The notes beneath the pieces were generated by a model. It worked only from the letters and a program-made list of their open reading frames with translations. It made no database searches and was not told the DNA's origin. From Paraburkholderia dioscoreae (GTDB lineage Bacteria; Pseudomonadota; Gammaproteobacteria; Burkholderiales; Burkholderiaceae), in the NCBI RefSeq assembly GCF_902459535.1, contig NZ_LR699553.1, positions 1,550,001 through 1,614,000 on the forward strand: a stretch of 64,000 nt of DNA. Reading direction: 5' to 3'. Positions 44,620 through 54,057 of the stretch are shown here, in pieces. Numbering within the stretch: position 1 is the stretch's first letter; each line of letters starts with the position of its first letter. A program made the position numbers and the translations under genes.

Positions 44620-45771
44620 TTAGCTGCCCGTCTTCGTCACGATGGGCACCCACGCTCCGCTCTTGACCTGATAGAGCGTCGATGCGCCGCTCTTCAACGC
44701 GCCGGTGCTGTCGAACGAAATCTTGCCGGTCACGCCGTCGAAATCGATGGCCTTGAGCACGGGCCGGTAGACGTTCGGCGAGGCGGATTTGGCCTGCTGC
44801 ATGGCCTTGATCGCGGCCCATGCGCCGTCATAGCCGAACGGCGCGTAGGACAGGATATCCACGCCAAAACGCTTCTTGAACTTCGTGGAGAAATCCTTGC
44901 CGCCGGGCAGTTGGGCGAGCGGCCGTCCATATTCCCAGGCCATCACGCCCTCAGCCGAATCGCCGGCTAGCTTGATGAAATCCTGATCCATCACGCCGCC
45001 GCCGCCCACCAGTTGCGCGTTCATGCCCAGCTGCTTCATGCGCTTCGCGAAGCCGGCGGCCTGCGTGTCCAGTCCGCCGAAGAAAATCAGATCGGCGTTG
45101 GTCGATTTGAGCTTGGTGATCTGCGTGCTGAAATCGACTGCTTTATTGTCGGTGTACTCACGCGCGATGATGCTGCCGCCATGTGCTTTCACCGCCTTCT
45201 CGAATTCGTCGGCCTCGCCCTGGCCGAACGCGGTCCGGTCGTCGATGATCGCGATGCGTTTGGCCTTGGTCACCTGCACGGCATACACGCCCGCATTGCC
45301 GGCGTTTTGCCCGTCGGTGGAAATCACCATGAAGGTGTTCGCGAAGCCGCGTCCCGTGATGACCGGATTCGTGGCCGCCGGGTCGATCACCGGAATGCCG
45401 GCCTGCTCGTAGATCTGCGAGGCGGGAATCGTCGTGCCCGAGTTGAAGTGGCCCACCACGGCCGACACGCCCGAGTCGACCAGCTTCTGCGCGGCTTGCA
45501 CGCCGATGCGCGGGTCGGCCTGGTCGTCTTCGGAAACGATCTGGAATTGCGCGACTTTGTCGCCGATCTTGATCTTCTGCGCGTTGGCTTCCTCGATCGC
45601 GAGCCGGACACCGTTCTCCAGATCCTTGCCGTAGCCGGCGTTGGCGCCCGTCAGCGGCGCGGCAAAACCGATCTTCACCGGCAGGTCGTCGGCGAACGTG
45701 GCCGGTGGCGCGACGGCGAAGATAGCGCCAACGAACAGGGCAAGCGGTTTCAGCGTATTGCGAAGACTCAT
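44620..45771 (-). CDS. Branched-chain amino acid ABC transporter substrate-binding protein
   Basis: 383 residues from ATG 45771 (ggagaga site). Signal peptide ending TFADD, then the two-lobe Leu/Ile/Val-binding fold (KIGFAAPLTGANAGYGKDLENGVRLAIEEANA, VVGHFNSGTTIPASQIYEQAGIPVIDPAATNP). This is the LivJ/LivK class. No permease or ATPase genes are adjacent, so it is an orphan binding protein that must share a transporter encoded elsewhere. Ligand not certain: branched-chain amino acids or related small molecules. Confidence 0.9.
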   Translation of the reverse strand: MSLRNTLKPLALFVGAIFAVAPPATFADDLPVKIGFAAPLTGANAGYGKDLENGVRLAIEEANAQKIKIGDKVAQFQIVSEDDQADPRIGVQAAQKLVDSGVSAVVGHFNSGTTIPASQIYEQAGIPVIDPAATNPVITGRGFANTFMVISTDGQNAGNAGVYAVQVTKAKRIAIIDDRTAFGQGEADEFEKAVKAHGGSIIAREYTDNKAVDFSTQITKLKSTNADLIFFGGLDTQAAGFAKRMKQLGMNAQLVGGGGVMDQDFIKLAGDSAEGVMAWEYGRPLAQLPGGKDFSTKFKKRFGVDILSYAPFGYDGAWAAIKAMQQAKSASPNVYRPVLKAIDFDGVTGKISFDSTGALKSGASTLYQVKSGAWVPIVTKTGS

Positions 45772-46221
45772 GGTCTCTCCTTCCATCGACAGTTCAGGGT
45801 GTGAAAGCGGCAAGGCAGTAACGCTGGATTTCGACGCACGAGCGTGCACATTGCACGGCGCGCATCGGGAGACTCGGATGATCGGTCGCCATAAACAATA
45901 GTGGAATACGCCCGAGGGAAGCCCCCTGGGGACGCACCGGCGCGTTCATCCGTCCGTCAATCTGGCCCGAATATAGAAAGCCAATTTGCCGTCGTCTTGG
46001 CAGTTCAAGGCGTTTTGAATGAGCATTTCGGCATAGCCGACGCAGCGCATTCGCTGACAGCGTGCGGGTACGGATGCCGGCGCGGGGGTGCCGATTGCGG
46101 CACATGCTTAAGAGACCGGCGCGAATGCGCCGGCCGGGTGTCCGCGGCGCAGCGTCGGGAACGATCCCGCATGCCTGCGCCGAGGTAAAGGCGTCGTGAA
46201 GTGCGAACTAAAGCCGAGCGC
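45772..46221. other. Intergenic region with a hairpin
   Basis: 450 bp between two minus-strand genes. Contains a perfect ccggcgc-gaat-gcgccgg hairpin at 46116-46133, followed on the minus strand by tctctt; a plausible terminator for the 46222-46683 gene. No other gene seen; the rest should carry the binding-protein promoter. Confidence 0.5.
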
Positions 46222-46683
46222 TCAGTGCTCGCCTTGCTGGCGCAGCAATTCTTCACGCAGACGCAGAAGGGGCGCCTTGGTGTCGTCGTCGGCCCATGTG
46301 TCGAGATCGTCGATGGCGCGCTGGCAGCCGTCGAGCACGAGGTCGAGATCCACCGGCACGCCGTTGTTCAGCGCGAATTCGATGGTCTCGGCGAACTGCT
46401 GGCATTCGTCCTCACCGTACGAGATGTCGAGGTTGTCGGCGATCACTTCCGCGATATTGCTGCGCGCTTTGTCGTCCGGCGTCACCATGTCGACGATGCC
46501 GCGCGCCACCGCGGGCGAATAGTAGAGCGCAATGTCGAGCCACTGCGCGGGATCGAAATCGGCCTGGTCGAACTGGCTCTCGAAGAACTCGATCGCTTCC
46601 TGTTCGTGCGTCTCGTCGGCATCGACGCTGATGCACAACTGCTCAAAATATTCTTCCCGCTCGCTGCGGATATAACCGTCCAT
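46222..46683 (-). CDS. Small acidic conserved-type protein, function unknown
   Basis: 153 residues from ATG 46683 with a gagg ribosome site. Strongly acidic (Asp/Glu-rich), helical, without signal peptide or membrane segment; begins MDGYIRSEREEYFEQL. A hydrophobic/aromatic core (FESQFDQADFDPAQWLDIALYYSP) suggests a folded helical domain. I recognise no family with known function. Stands alone between the binding-protein gene and pdxY. Confidence 0.75.
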   Translation of the reverse strand: MDGYIRSEREEYFEQLCISVDADETHEQEAIEFFESQFDQADFDPAQWLDIALYYSPAVARGIVDMVTPDDKARSNIAEVIADNLDISYGEDECQQFAETIEFALNNGVPVDLDLVLDGCQRAIDDLDTWADDDTKAPLLRLREELLRQQGEH

Positions 46684-46911
46684 CGATGCCTCGTCTGCTG
46701 AATGCCGGGTGCCTGAAAGTGCGGCGCGGAAGGGCACGGGCCTCGTCCACGCGGCACGCATTATAGGACGGCCCGCTGACTGGCGCGGGCGCGCGGCATG
46801 AGTTACCTCGCTCGTGGCGGCGGCCATTACGGATCGCTCGTGCTGGCGTATAACAGCATTTCCGCTCCCGTAGTGCGGGGATGACCTGGCGCAGGCGTGC
46901 CTGCACGCCAC

Positions 46912-47778
46912 CTACGCCGTATCCGCCACCCATGCATCGAACCACTCGCGCGGCTGCGCGATTTCACTTTGCGCGGCGACCAGTTCGAGCTCGTAGCGTC
47001 CCGCTTGCCAGGTTGCCTTCACCACCGCATTCACGGCGGCAAGCGTGTGTTCGAAGGCGGCGCGGATCGAATCGCCGAGCAACGTACGCGCGACGAACAC
47101 CGCGCTCGTCAGATCGCCCACCCCCACCGGTTGCCGTGCGAACGGGTAGAGCGGGCGCTGTCCCATCCATGCTTCGCGTTCGGTGACGACCAGCATGTTG
47201 AAGCGGTCGGCGGGGCTGTTGCGATCGAGCAGATGTTTGACCAGCACCAGCTTCGGCCCGCGCGCAATGAGCTCGCGGCACGCCGTGACGGCTTCCTCCA
47301 GCGTCTCGATCTCGCGGCCCACCAGACGCTGCAATTCGGTGTGGTTCGGCGCCATTGCGTCGGCCACTTCGGGCATGGTGCGCACGAGAAATTCCTGAAT
47401 GCCCGGCTCGACCTTGCAGCCGCTCACGGCGCCCATGACCGGATCGCAGAAGTACCATGCACGCGGATTGGCGGCCTTCACCGCCTTGACGATCTCCAGC
47501 ACCGACTGCGCCTGTTCGGGCGTGCCCAGATAGCCGGAAAGCACGGCGTCGCAACGCGGCAGCATGCCGATCGCGCCGATGCCGTCGACCAGATCCACCA
47601 TTTGCGCGGCGTCGATCGCGCCGCCGGTCCAATGACCGTATTGCGTGTGGTTCGAGAACTGCACGGTGTTGAGCGGCCACACGTTGACGCCGAGCCGACG
47701 CATCGGAAACACGGCCGCGCTGTTGCCGGCGTGACCGAAGACGACATGTGACTGGATGCTCAGAACGTTTTTCGTCAT
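46912..47778 (-). CDS. pdxY: Pyridoxal kinase
   Basis: 288 residues, normal for PdxY. Phosphorylates pyridoxal to PLP in the vitamin B6 salvage route. Ribokinase-like fold: SIQSHVVFGHAGNSAAVFPMRRLG at the substrate side, CDPVMG in the middle, and the anion-hole motif VGVGDLTSAVFVA with its catalytic Asp. PLP is needed by several enzymes in this window (for example AstC), but there is no operon link. Confidence 0.94.
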   Translation of the reverse strand: MTKNVLSIQSHVVFGHAGNSAAVFPMRRLGVNVWPLNTVQFSNHTQYGHWTGGAIDAAQMVDLVDGIGAIGMLPRCDAVLSGYLGTPEQAQSVLEIVKAVKAANPRAWYFCDPVMGAVSGCKVEPGIQEFLVRTMPEVADAMAPNHTELQRLVGREIETLEEAVTACRELIARGPKLVLVKHLLDRNSPADRFNMLVVTEREAWMGQRPLYPFARQPVGVGDLTSAVFVARTLLGDSIRAAFEHTLAAVNAVVKATWQAGRYELELVAAQSEIAQPREWFDAWVADTA

Positions 47779-48106
47779 GGTATGGCCCGCGCAAACGGGT
47801 AGGCGCGATCAATGAAAACAGGAAGGATGCGCCGCGGCGGCGATCCGGCAGGTGCGGAATGCCTGATGCGGCAGGACTGCTTCAGATGGTGCAGGAAATC
47901 GGCACACTCTGCATCGTCAGGAAACAATACATGAGTTTGCCGCGCGCGAGTTGATCCGTCCCCGAGTTGTTGCGTCGAACCATCAAACGCGCGGGCGGCG
48001 CAGGCTGGGCGGCGAGAGCGCTGGCCGCCCGGAAAAGACGGGTCAAGCCGGCTTCGGCGACTCAAGGCTCCACGCAGTTGAGGCCAGGTGGCCACGTCGG
48101 GCGAGC
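47779..48106. other. Intergenic region
   Basis: 328 bp downstream of glgA and upstream of pdxY. A gggcggc/gccgccc hairpin (48007-48030) may help end glgA transcription but lacks a T-run. No gene seen. Confidence 0.4.
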
Positions 48107-49567
48107 TCAGGCGAGCTCGCGATAGAGCGCCAGATAGCGCTCCGCCGAGGCGCCCCAGCCGAAGTCCTGGCGCATCGCGCGCCGCTGGGCCGCTTTCCAT
48201 TCGGCGCGGCGTTCATGGAGCGCGAAGGCGCGGCGGATCGCGGCGCCTATGCCCTTCAGATCGAAGCGTTCGAACACGAAACCGGTGGCGAGGTCGTCGG
48301 CGAGATTTTCGAGCGACGCGTCCACCACCGTGTCTGCAAGACCGCCCACGCAATGCACGAGCGGCAGCGAGCCGTAAGCGAGCGCATACAGTTGAGTCAA
48401 GCCGCAGGGCTCGAAACGCGACGGCACCGCGATCACGTCGCTGCCCGCGACGATCGTATGCGCGAGCTTCTCGTCGAAGCCGAGTTCCACCGCGACGACT
48501 TCCGGGTGCGCATGCGCGACGCGTTTCAAACCGTTTTCCAGCGCTGGGTCGCCGGTGCCGAATACCACCAGTTGGCCGCCATGTTTGATGATTTCGGGCA
48601 CGGCCTCGAGCAGCAGGTCGAGGCCTTTCTGTTCGGTCAGGCGGCTCACCACGCCGAACAGCAGCGCGTCGCTTTTCTGCGCGAGGCCGAAGCATTTTTG
48701 CAGCGCTTCCTTGCACGCCAGTTTGCCGGCGAGGCGCGTGGCGCTGTAGTGGTCTTCGAGGAGCGCGTCGCTGGCCGGATTCCAGACCGTGTAGTCGACG
48801 CCGTTCAGAATGCCGCTCAGGTCGTGCGAGCGATGGCGCAGCAGCCCGTCGAGTCCGCCGCCCTGGGCGAGCGTCTGGATTTCGCGCGCGTAGGTGGGGC
48901 TCACGGTGGTGATGCGGTCGCTGAAGTAAAGGCCGGCCTTGAGAAACGACAGTTGCCCGTAGAACTCCACGCCGTGCATGCTGAAGTAGTCCGCCGGCAG
49001 GCCCAGTTGACCGAACTGGTGCGCGGGAAACACGCCTTGATACGCGAGATTGTGCACCGTGAAGACGCTGCGCGCGAAAGACCGGCCATGCTGGCGTTCG
49101 GCCGCTTTCAGATAGGCTGGCGCGAGCCCCGCATGCCAGTCGTGCGCGTGGACGATCTGTGGTGACCAGGCCGGGTCAAGCTGCTGCCCGAGTTGCGCGG
49201 CGACCCAGCCGAGCAACGCGAAACGCTGGGCGTTGTCGCCGTACGGCACGTGCTCGTCGTTCAGATAGGGATTGCCGGGCCGGTCGTACAGCGTGCTCGC
49301 GCGGATCACATAGACGATCAGGCCGTTCGACGCCAGCGTGCCCCGTTCGAGCGTGACGCCCGGTGCATCGAACCGGCGCCCCAGTTGCGCGACCGGCGCG
49401 AGATCGGTCAAACCGGCCACCACCGCCGGGAAGCCGGGCAACAGCACGCGCACATCGGCGCCGCGCTCGATCAGCGCGGGCGGCAGCGCGCCCGCGACGT
49501 CGGCGAGACCGCCCGTTTTGAGGAGGGGATACAGCTCGCTTGCGACGTGCAGGGCGCGAATCGTCAT
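48107..49567 (-). CDS. glgA: Glycogen synthase (ADP-glucose)
   Basis: 486 residues, GT5 family; extends alpha-1,4-glucan from ADP-glucose. The ADP-Glc-binding KTGGL is at residues 17-21 (ASELYPLLKTGGLADVAGALP). The C-terminal GT-B half carries SRLTEQKGLDLL and the E-x7-E type segment (SRFEPCGLTQLYALAYGSLP). Lies 49 bp after glgC in the same direction, so the two probably form an operon. Confidence 0.95.
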   Translation of the reverse strand: MTIRALHVASELYPLLKTGGLADVAGALPPALIERGADVRVLLPGFPAVVAGLTDLAPVAQLGRRFDAPGVTLERGTLASNGLIVYVIRASTLYDRPGNPYLNDEHVPYGDNAQRFALLGWVAAQLGQQLDPAWSPQIVHAHDWHAGLAPAYLKAAERQHGRSFARSVFTVHNLAYQGVFPAHQFGQLGLPADYFSMHGVEFYGQLSFLKAGLYFSDRITTVSPTYAREIQTLAQGGGLDGLLRHRSHDLSGILNGVDYTVWNPASDALLEDHYSATRLAGKLACKEALQKCFGLAQKSDALLFGVVSRLTEQKGLDLLLEAVPEIIKHGGQLVVFGTGDPALENGLKRVAHAHPEVVAVELGFDEKLAHTIVAGSDVIAVPSRFEPCGLTQLYALAYGSLPLVHCVGGLADTVVDASLENLADDLATGFVFERFDLKGIGAAIRRAFALHERRAEWKAAQRRAMRQDFGWGASAERYLALYRELA

Positions 49568-49616
49568 AGGCTCCGTCTCATCCTGGGTTGGTGCGGCTCG
49601 CGGCTGGCGGCCGGCC

Positions 49617-50882
49617 TTACTTCACCGTCTGCCGCAAGGCTTCCGGCGTGACCAGCACCACGCCGTCGTCGGTACGGTAAAAGCGCTCGGCATCGCTCAC
49701 CGGATCTTCGCCGATTACCGTGCCGTCCGGTATCGCGCAGCCGCGGTCTATCACCACTTTCTGCAGCCGGCAGCTCGCGCCGACGGTAACCTGCGGCAAC
49801 AAGACTGCCTCATTGATGTTACAGAACGAACTCACTTTGACGTTCGACGAGAGCACCGAGCGCGAGATCTGCGAGCCCGAGATCACGCAGCCCCCGCACA
49901 CGATCAGATTATTGCCCGAGCCCTGCAGCCCCTTCATGTCGCGCACGAATTTGGCCGGCGGCAACTGTTCCTGATATGTCCAGATCGGCCAGCTGCGATC
50001 GTAGAGATCGAGCGTCGGAATGGTCGAGGCGAGGTCGAGATTGGCGGCCCAGTATGCGTCGATCGTGCCGACGTCGCGCCAGTACGGCTCCACGTTCGGG
50101 TCCGACGACACGCACGACATGCTGAACGGATGCGCGATCGCCATGCCTTGCGTGACGACGCGCGGCAGGATGTCCTTGCCGAAGTCGTGATCGGTGTCGA
50201 CGGACGAGATGTTCTCCTCGAGCAGCGAATACAGGTAGTCGGCGCTGAACACGTAGATGCCCATGCTGGCGAGCGCCGTATCCGGGCGGCCGGGTATGGC
50301 GGGCGGGTCGGCGGGCTTTTCCACGAAGCCGGTCACGCGGCGGTTTTCATCCACGTGCATCACGCCGAAGGCCACCGCGTCCATGCGCGGCACCTCGATA
50401 CAGCCGACCGTGCAGTCCGCGCCGCTCTCCGCGTGGTCCGCGATCATGCGCGTGTAGTCCATCTTGTAGATGTGGTCGCCGGCCAGCACCACCACGTATT
50501 TCGGCCGGATGGAACGGATGATGTCGAGGTTCTGGAACACCGCGTCCGCGGTGCCGCGATACCAGTGCGCGCCTTCCACGCGTTGTTGCGCGGGCCACAG
50601 GTCGATGAACTCGCCGAACTCGCCGCGCAGGAAGCTCCAGCCGCGCTGCAGGTGACGCAGCAGCGAGTGCGCCTTGTACTGCGTGACGACTGCGATGCGG
50701 CGGATGCCGGAGTTCAGGCAGTTGGACAGCGCGAAGTCGATGATCCGGTATTTGCCGCCGAAGTGCACGGCCGGCTTGACGCGTTTGTTGGTAAGCGGCC
50801 CGAGCCGCGTGCCCCGTCCGCCCGCCAGGACGATGGCGAGGGTGGTGCGTTGCAGATCGTTCAGCCGTGCCGGAGTGTCCAT
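49617..50882 (-). CDS. glgC: Glucose-1-phosphate adenylyltransferase
   Basis: 421 residues from ATG 50882. Makes ADP-glucose, the controlled step in glycogen synthesis. Nucleotidyltransferase loop LAGGRGTRLGPLT, KPAVHFGGKYRIIDFALSNC, DHIYKMDY, the sugar-phosphate loop VEKP and a C-terminal left-handed beta-helix (hexapeptide repeats, ~300-400) are visible. Paired with glgA downstream; no branching or debranching gene is in view. Confidence 0.95.
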   Translation of the reverse strand: MDTPARLNDLQRTTLAIVLAGGRGTRLGPLTNKRVKPAVHFGGKYRIIDFALSNCLNSGIRRIAVVTQYKAHSLLRHLQRGWSFLRGEFGEFIDLWPAQQRVEGAHWYRGTADAVFQNLDIIRSIRPKYVVVLAGDHIYKMDYTRMIADHAESGADCTVGCIEVPRMDAVAFGVMHVDENRRVTGFVEKPADPPAIPGRPDTALASMGIYVFSADYLYSLLEENISSVDTDHDFGKDILPRVVTQGMAIAHPFSMSCVSSDPNVEPYWRDVGTIDAYWAANLDLASTIPTLDLYDRSWPIWTYQEQLPPAKFVRDMKGLQGSGNNLIVCGGCVISGSQISRSVLSSNVKVSSFCNINEAVLLPQVTVGASCRLQKVVIDRGCAIPDGTVIGEDPVSDAERFYRTDDGVVLVTPEALRQTVK

Positions 50883-51343
50883 GTCTGTCTCCTTTATCGA
50901 CCGGAGTGAGCGCGAAGCGCCGACTCCGGTCCCATGCAAGATGGTTGCTGGTTAGTATGCCCCGGATGGTTCGGTCGCTTGCTCTCCCTGATGATTCGTG
51001 CTGCCAGGCGGCTCCGTCTTCGCGGGCCCGTCTGCCAGTTCTATCACTGAATGGCCGCGGCCGAGTAGTCTGAATTGTGCCGATGCGGTTCGCGTGCGCA
51101 CCTTGCGCACGATCAACCCTTGCATCGCGGCGCTCCGTGCGCCACGACACATAGAGGGCGAAGTCGGGCACCGCAATATGCGTGCCACGGCCGGCCGGCG
51201 GCTTGATGAGCCTGGGCCGGCGGCAGCAGAGTCCGGCGGGGCGTCGTAGAATCGTCGGCTCCCGGCCGGAGGTTCGGGCGCCGGCCTGGCCGTGCGTCTG
51301 CCTCGCATGGCTCCCCGTGCTTTTCCCTTGATAAACGACTTCG
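50883..51343. other. Intergenic region, divergent promoters
   Basis: 461 bp between glgC and the divergent exported hydrolase. Several GC-rich short inverted repeats (e.g. gccggcc...) but no gene and no clear operator. Confidence 0.4.
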
Positions 51344-52468
51344 ATGAGTTTTCGCCGCCTTTCTTTGCTCGCCATGTCGAGCGTTTGCGTACTGGGCGCC
51401 GCCTGCGCGCCTGCCGTTTTTGCTGCTTCTGCCGCTACGCCGGCGAGCGCCGTCACGCTCAGCGAGGCCGCTTCGGCCGCCTCAGCCGCCTCAGCCGTTG
51501 CCAGTGCCGCAGGCGATGCCGGTCCGGCCTACGGCCCCGAGTTGCAGGGCTTCGACTATCCGGCGCCGGTCGGGCAGTACGATTTCACCTCTCAAGGGGT
51601 CGCGCTGCATATGGCGTACATGGACATCAAGCCGGCGCATGCGAATGGCCGCACAGCGGTGTTGCTGCACGGCAAGAACTTCTGCGCGGCAACGTGGGAG
51701 GGGACCATTCGCCAACTGAGCGATGCGGGCTTTCGCGTGATCGCGCCCGACCAGATCGGCTTTTGCAAATCGAGCAAGCCTGAGCACTATCAGTACAGCT
51801 TTCAACAGCTGGCGCGCAATACGCACGCGTTGCTGCAATCGCTCGGCGTGACCGACGCGACCGTGATCGGCCACTCCACGGGCGGCATGCTGGCGATCCG
51901 CTACGCGCTGATGTATCCGCACGAGACGCAGCAACTGGTGCTGGTCAACCCGATCGGTCTTGAGGACTGGAAGGCGAAGGGCGTGCCCTCGCTTTCCGTG
52001 GACCAGTGGTATGAGCGCGAGCTGAAGACGACCGCCGACGGCATTCGCCGCTACGAGCAGTCCACCTATTACGCGGGGCAGTGGCGTGCGGACTACGAAC
52101 CGTGGGTGCAGATGCTGGCGGGCATGTACCGCGGTCCGGGCAAACAGATCGTCGCGTGGAATTCCGCGCTGCTGTACGACATGATCTACACGCAGCCGGT
52201 GGTGTACGAACTGGGCGAGTTGCAGATGCCGACGCTGCTTTTGATCGGCCAGAAGGACACCACGGCGATCGGCAAGGACGCCGCGCCGCCCGCGGTGCGC
52301 GCGAAGATCGGCCATTACCCCGAACTGGGTAAGGCGGCTGCGAAGGCGATTCCGCATGCGACGCTGGTTGAATTCCCGGAACTCGGGCACGCGCCGCAGA
52401 TGCAGGATCCGCAGGCGTTTCACAAGGCGTTGCTGGAGGGGCTGGCTGCGCTGCCGTCGAGCTGGTGA
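51344..52468 (+). CDS. Exported alpha/beta hydrolase
   Basis: 374 residues. Signal peptide (LLAMSSVCVLGAACAPAVFA), a low-complexity Ala/Ser stretch (~30-57), then an alpha/beta-hydrolase fold: oxyanion region LLHGKNFCAATWEG, nucleophile elbow GHSTGG (Ser178), acid DTT after LLIGQK, and a late His in ELGHAPQMQ. Probably a periplasmic esterase or lipase-like enzyme; substrate unknown. Stands alone. Confidence 0.88.
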   Translation: MSFRRLSLLAMSSVCVLGAACAPAVFAASAATPASAVTLSEAASAASAASAVASAAGDAGPAYGPELQGFDYPAPVGQYDFTSQGVALHMAYMDIKPAHANGRTAVLLHGKNFCAATWEGTIRQLSDAGFRVIAPDQIGFCKSSKPEHYQYSFQQLARNTHALLQSLGVTDATVIGHSTGGMLAIRYALMYPHETQQLVLVNPIGLEDWKAKGVPSLSVDQWYERELKTTADGIRRYEQSTYYAGQWRADYEPWVQMLAGMYRGPGKQIVAWNSALLYDMIYTQPVVYELGELQMPTLLLIGQKDTTAIGKDAAPPAVRAKIGHYPELGKAAAKAIPHATLVEFPELGHAPQMQDPQAFHKALLEGLAALPSSW

Positions 52469-52598
52469 CGTGATGAACGGCTGGGTTTCGCCGAACGACA
52501 AAAGGGGCGAACCTGTCTGAACTGCATGCCAAAGACTGGAAGGTATCCAACTTTGGGTGCGGCTCAGCGGCCGCCCCTTTCTCCATTCGTCGACGCGC

Positions 52599-53594
52599 TT
52601 AACTACCGGTCGCCAGATCTTCACGCACTTGCGCGCCGATCTCGAACGAGCGCAGCCGCGCCTTGTGGTCGTAAATCTGCGCGGTAAGCATCAACTCGTC
52701 CGCACCGGTTTGATCGATGATCGACTTCAACGCTTCGCGCACCGCGTCACGATCGCCCAGTGCCGTGCAGGCGAGCGAGTGCGCCACGTTGTTCAATTCC
52801 ATCTCCGACGCCTCGAGCCGCTCCACCGGCGGCTGCAACTGACCCGGCGTGCCGCGCCGCAGATTGATGAACTGCTGCTGCAGCGAGGTGAATAGACGCC
52901 GCGCTTCTTCGTTGGAATCGGCGGCGAACAGATTGACGCCGACCATCGCATACGGTTTGTCGAGCGCGGCCGACGGACGGAATTGCGCGCGATACACCTG
53001 TAGCGCGGTGAGCATGTAATCCGGCGCGAAATGCGACGCGAACGCGAACGGCAGGCCGAGCGCCGCGGCGAGCTGCGCGCTGAAGAGCGACGAGCCGAGT
53101 AGCCACAATGGCACGTTCAGACCCGCGCCCGGCACCGCGCGAATCCGCTGGCCCGGCACGGGGTCGGCGAAATAACGCTGCAATTCGACCACGTCGTCGG
53201 GAAACGAGTCCGCGCTGTTTTGCAGGTCGCGGCGCAGCGCGCGAGCGGTGCTCTGATCGGTGCCGGGCGCGCGGCCGAGACCCAGGTCGATCCGGTCGGG
53301 GTAAAGCGAGGCGAGCGTGCCGAACTGTTCCGCGATCACGAGCGGCGCATGGTTCGGCAGCATGATGCCGCCCGAGCCGACGCGGATTTTTTTCGTGCCG
53401 CCCGCCACGTAGCCGATCACCACTGAGGTCGCCGCGCTGGCAATGCCCGTCATGTTGTGATGTTCCGCCAGCCAGAAGCGCCGGTAGTTCCAGTTTTCCG
53501 CATGCTGGGCCAGGTCGAGCGTATTCCTGAACGCGTCTGCCGGCGTGGCGCCCGCGGTGACCGGCGAGAGGTCGAGGACTGAAAAGGGGATCAT
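52599..53594 (-). CDS. LLM-class flavin-dependent oxidoreductase
   Basis: 331 residues from ATG 53594. Bacterial luciferase-like TIM barrel of the LLM class: FSVLDLSPVTAG at the N-terminus, FWLAEHHNMTGIASAATSVVIG, and LGLGRAPGTDQ. Such proteins use reduced FMN or F420 (flavin in proteobacteria) to oxidise varied organics. The subgroup is widespread in proteobacteria, with unknown substrates. Convergent with the hydrolase gene. Confidence 0.88.
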   Translation of the reverse strand: MIPFSVLDLSPVTAGATPADAFRNTLDLAQHAENWNYRRFWLAEHHNMTGIASAATSVVIGYVAGGTKKIRVGSGGIMLPNHAPLVIAEQFGTLASLYPDRIDLGLGRAPGTDQSTARALRRDLQNSADSFPDDVVELQRYFADPVPGQRIRAVPGAGLNVPLWLLGSSLFSAQLAAALGLPFAFASHFAPDYMLTALQVYRAQFRPSAALDKPYAMVGVNLFAADSNEEARRLFTSLQQQFINLRRGTPGQLQPPVERLEASEMELNNVAHSLACTALGDRDAVREALKSIIDQTGADELMLTAQIYDHKARLRSFEIGAQVREDLATGS

Positions 53595-53897
53595 TGTCTG
53601 TTCACTTGTTGTTTCGGGCGCTTCCGCGCGATGGGGCATTCTCGCAAAGGTTCTGCTTTTCTGCTGACGCTGCCGCGATGTCCACGTTCACGAAAGGGGG
53701 TTTGTGCGCGCGGCGCCGGGCAGGGCAAACCGCGTCGACAGCACGGACCGTTACATGCAGATCCGATATAGATATGGCCGATCAATAGTTAACATGCGCA
53801 TGCCGCGCTGCTACCTTAAGCGCCTCGAAGCGAACCATGCATCCGGCCAGTCACGTTACCGCCCCGCCGGGCAGCAACCATTCAGGGAGACACGAGC
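53595..53897. other. Intergenic region
   Basis: About 303 bp between the divergent LLM gene and the LLM-type remnant. Part of it (53755-53800) is A+T-rich compared with its surroundings and may be the promoter. No gene. Confidence 0.4.
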
Positions 53898-54047
53898 GTG
53901 TCCATCGAATTCATCGGCATGATCCAGACCCGTGGGGTGTCCGAAACGTATGCGGCACAAGGTTTCGTGATCGATATCGATCACGGCCGTGAGCCGATTC
54001 CCACTACCCGCGAACGGATTGCGCGCGTCGAGCGCGTGGCGGTGTAA
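53898..54047 (+). pseudogene. 5' remnant of a second LLM flavin oxidoreductase gene
   Basis: A 49-codon frame from GTG 53898 with a good ribosome site (gggaga). The first ~28 residues (SIEFIGMIQTRGVSET, VIDIDH) resemble the N-terminus of alkanesulfonate-monooxygenase-type LLM proteins. From residue ~29 the similarity ends and a stop follows, so almost all of the ~350-residue enzyme is missing. It is followed at once by the class II aldolase gene, whose relatives often accompany such monooxygenases. Confidence 0.5.
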
Positions 54048-54057
54048 CGGAGGCGCG

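Noticed and set aside
52500..52580. aaaaggggcg / cgcccctt repeat pair and gggtgcggc/gccgcccc stem between convergent genes
   Set aside because: Long spacing, bulge in the inner stem and weak T-run; could be a terminator but not supported well enough.
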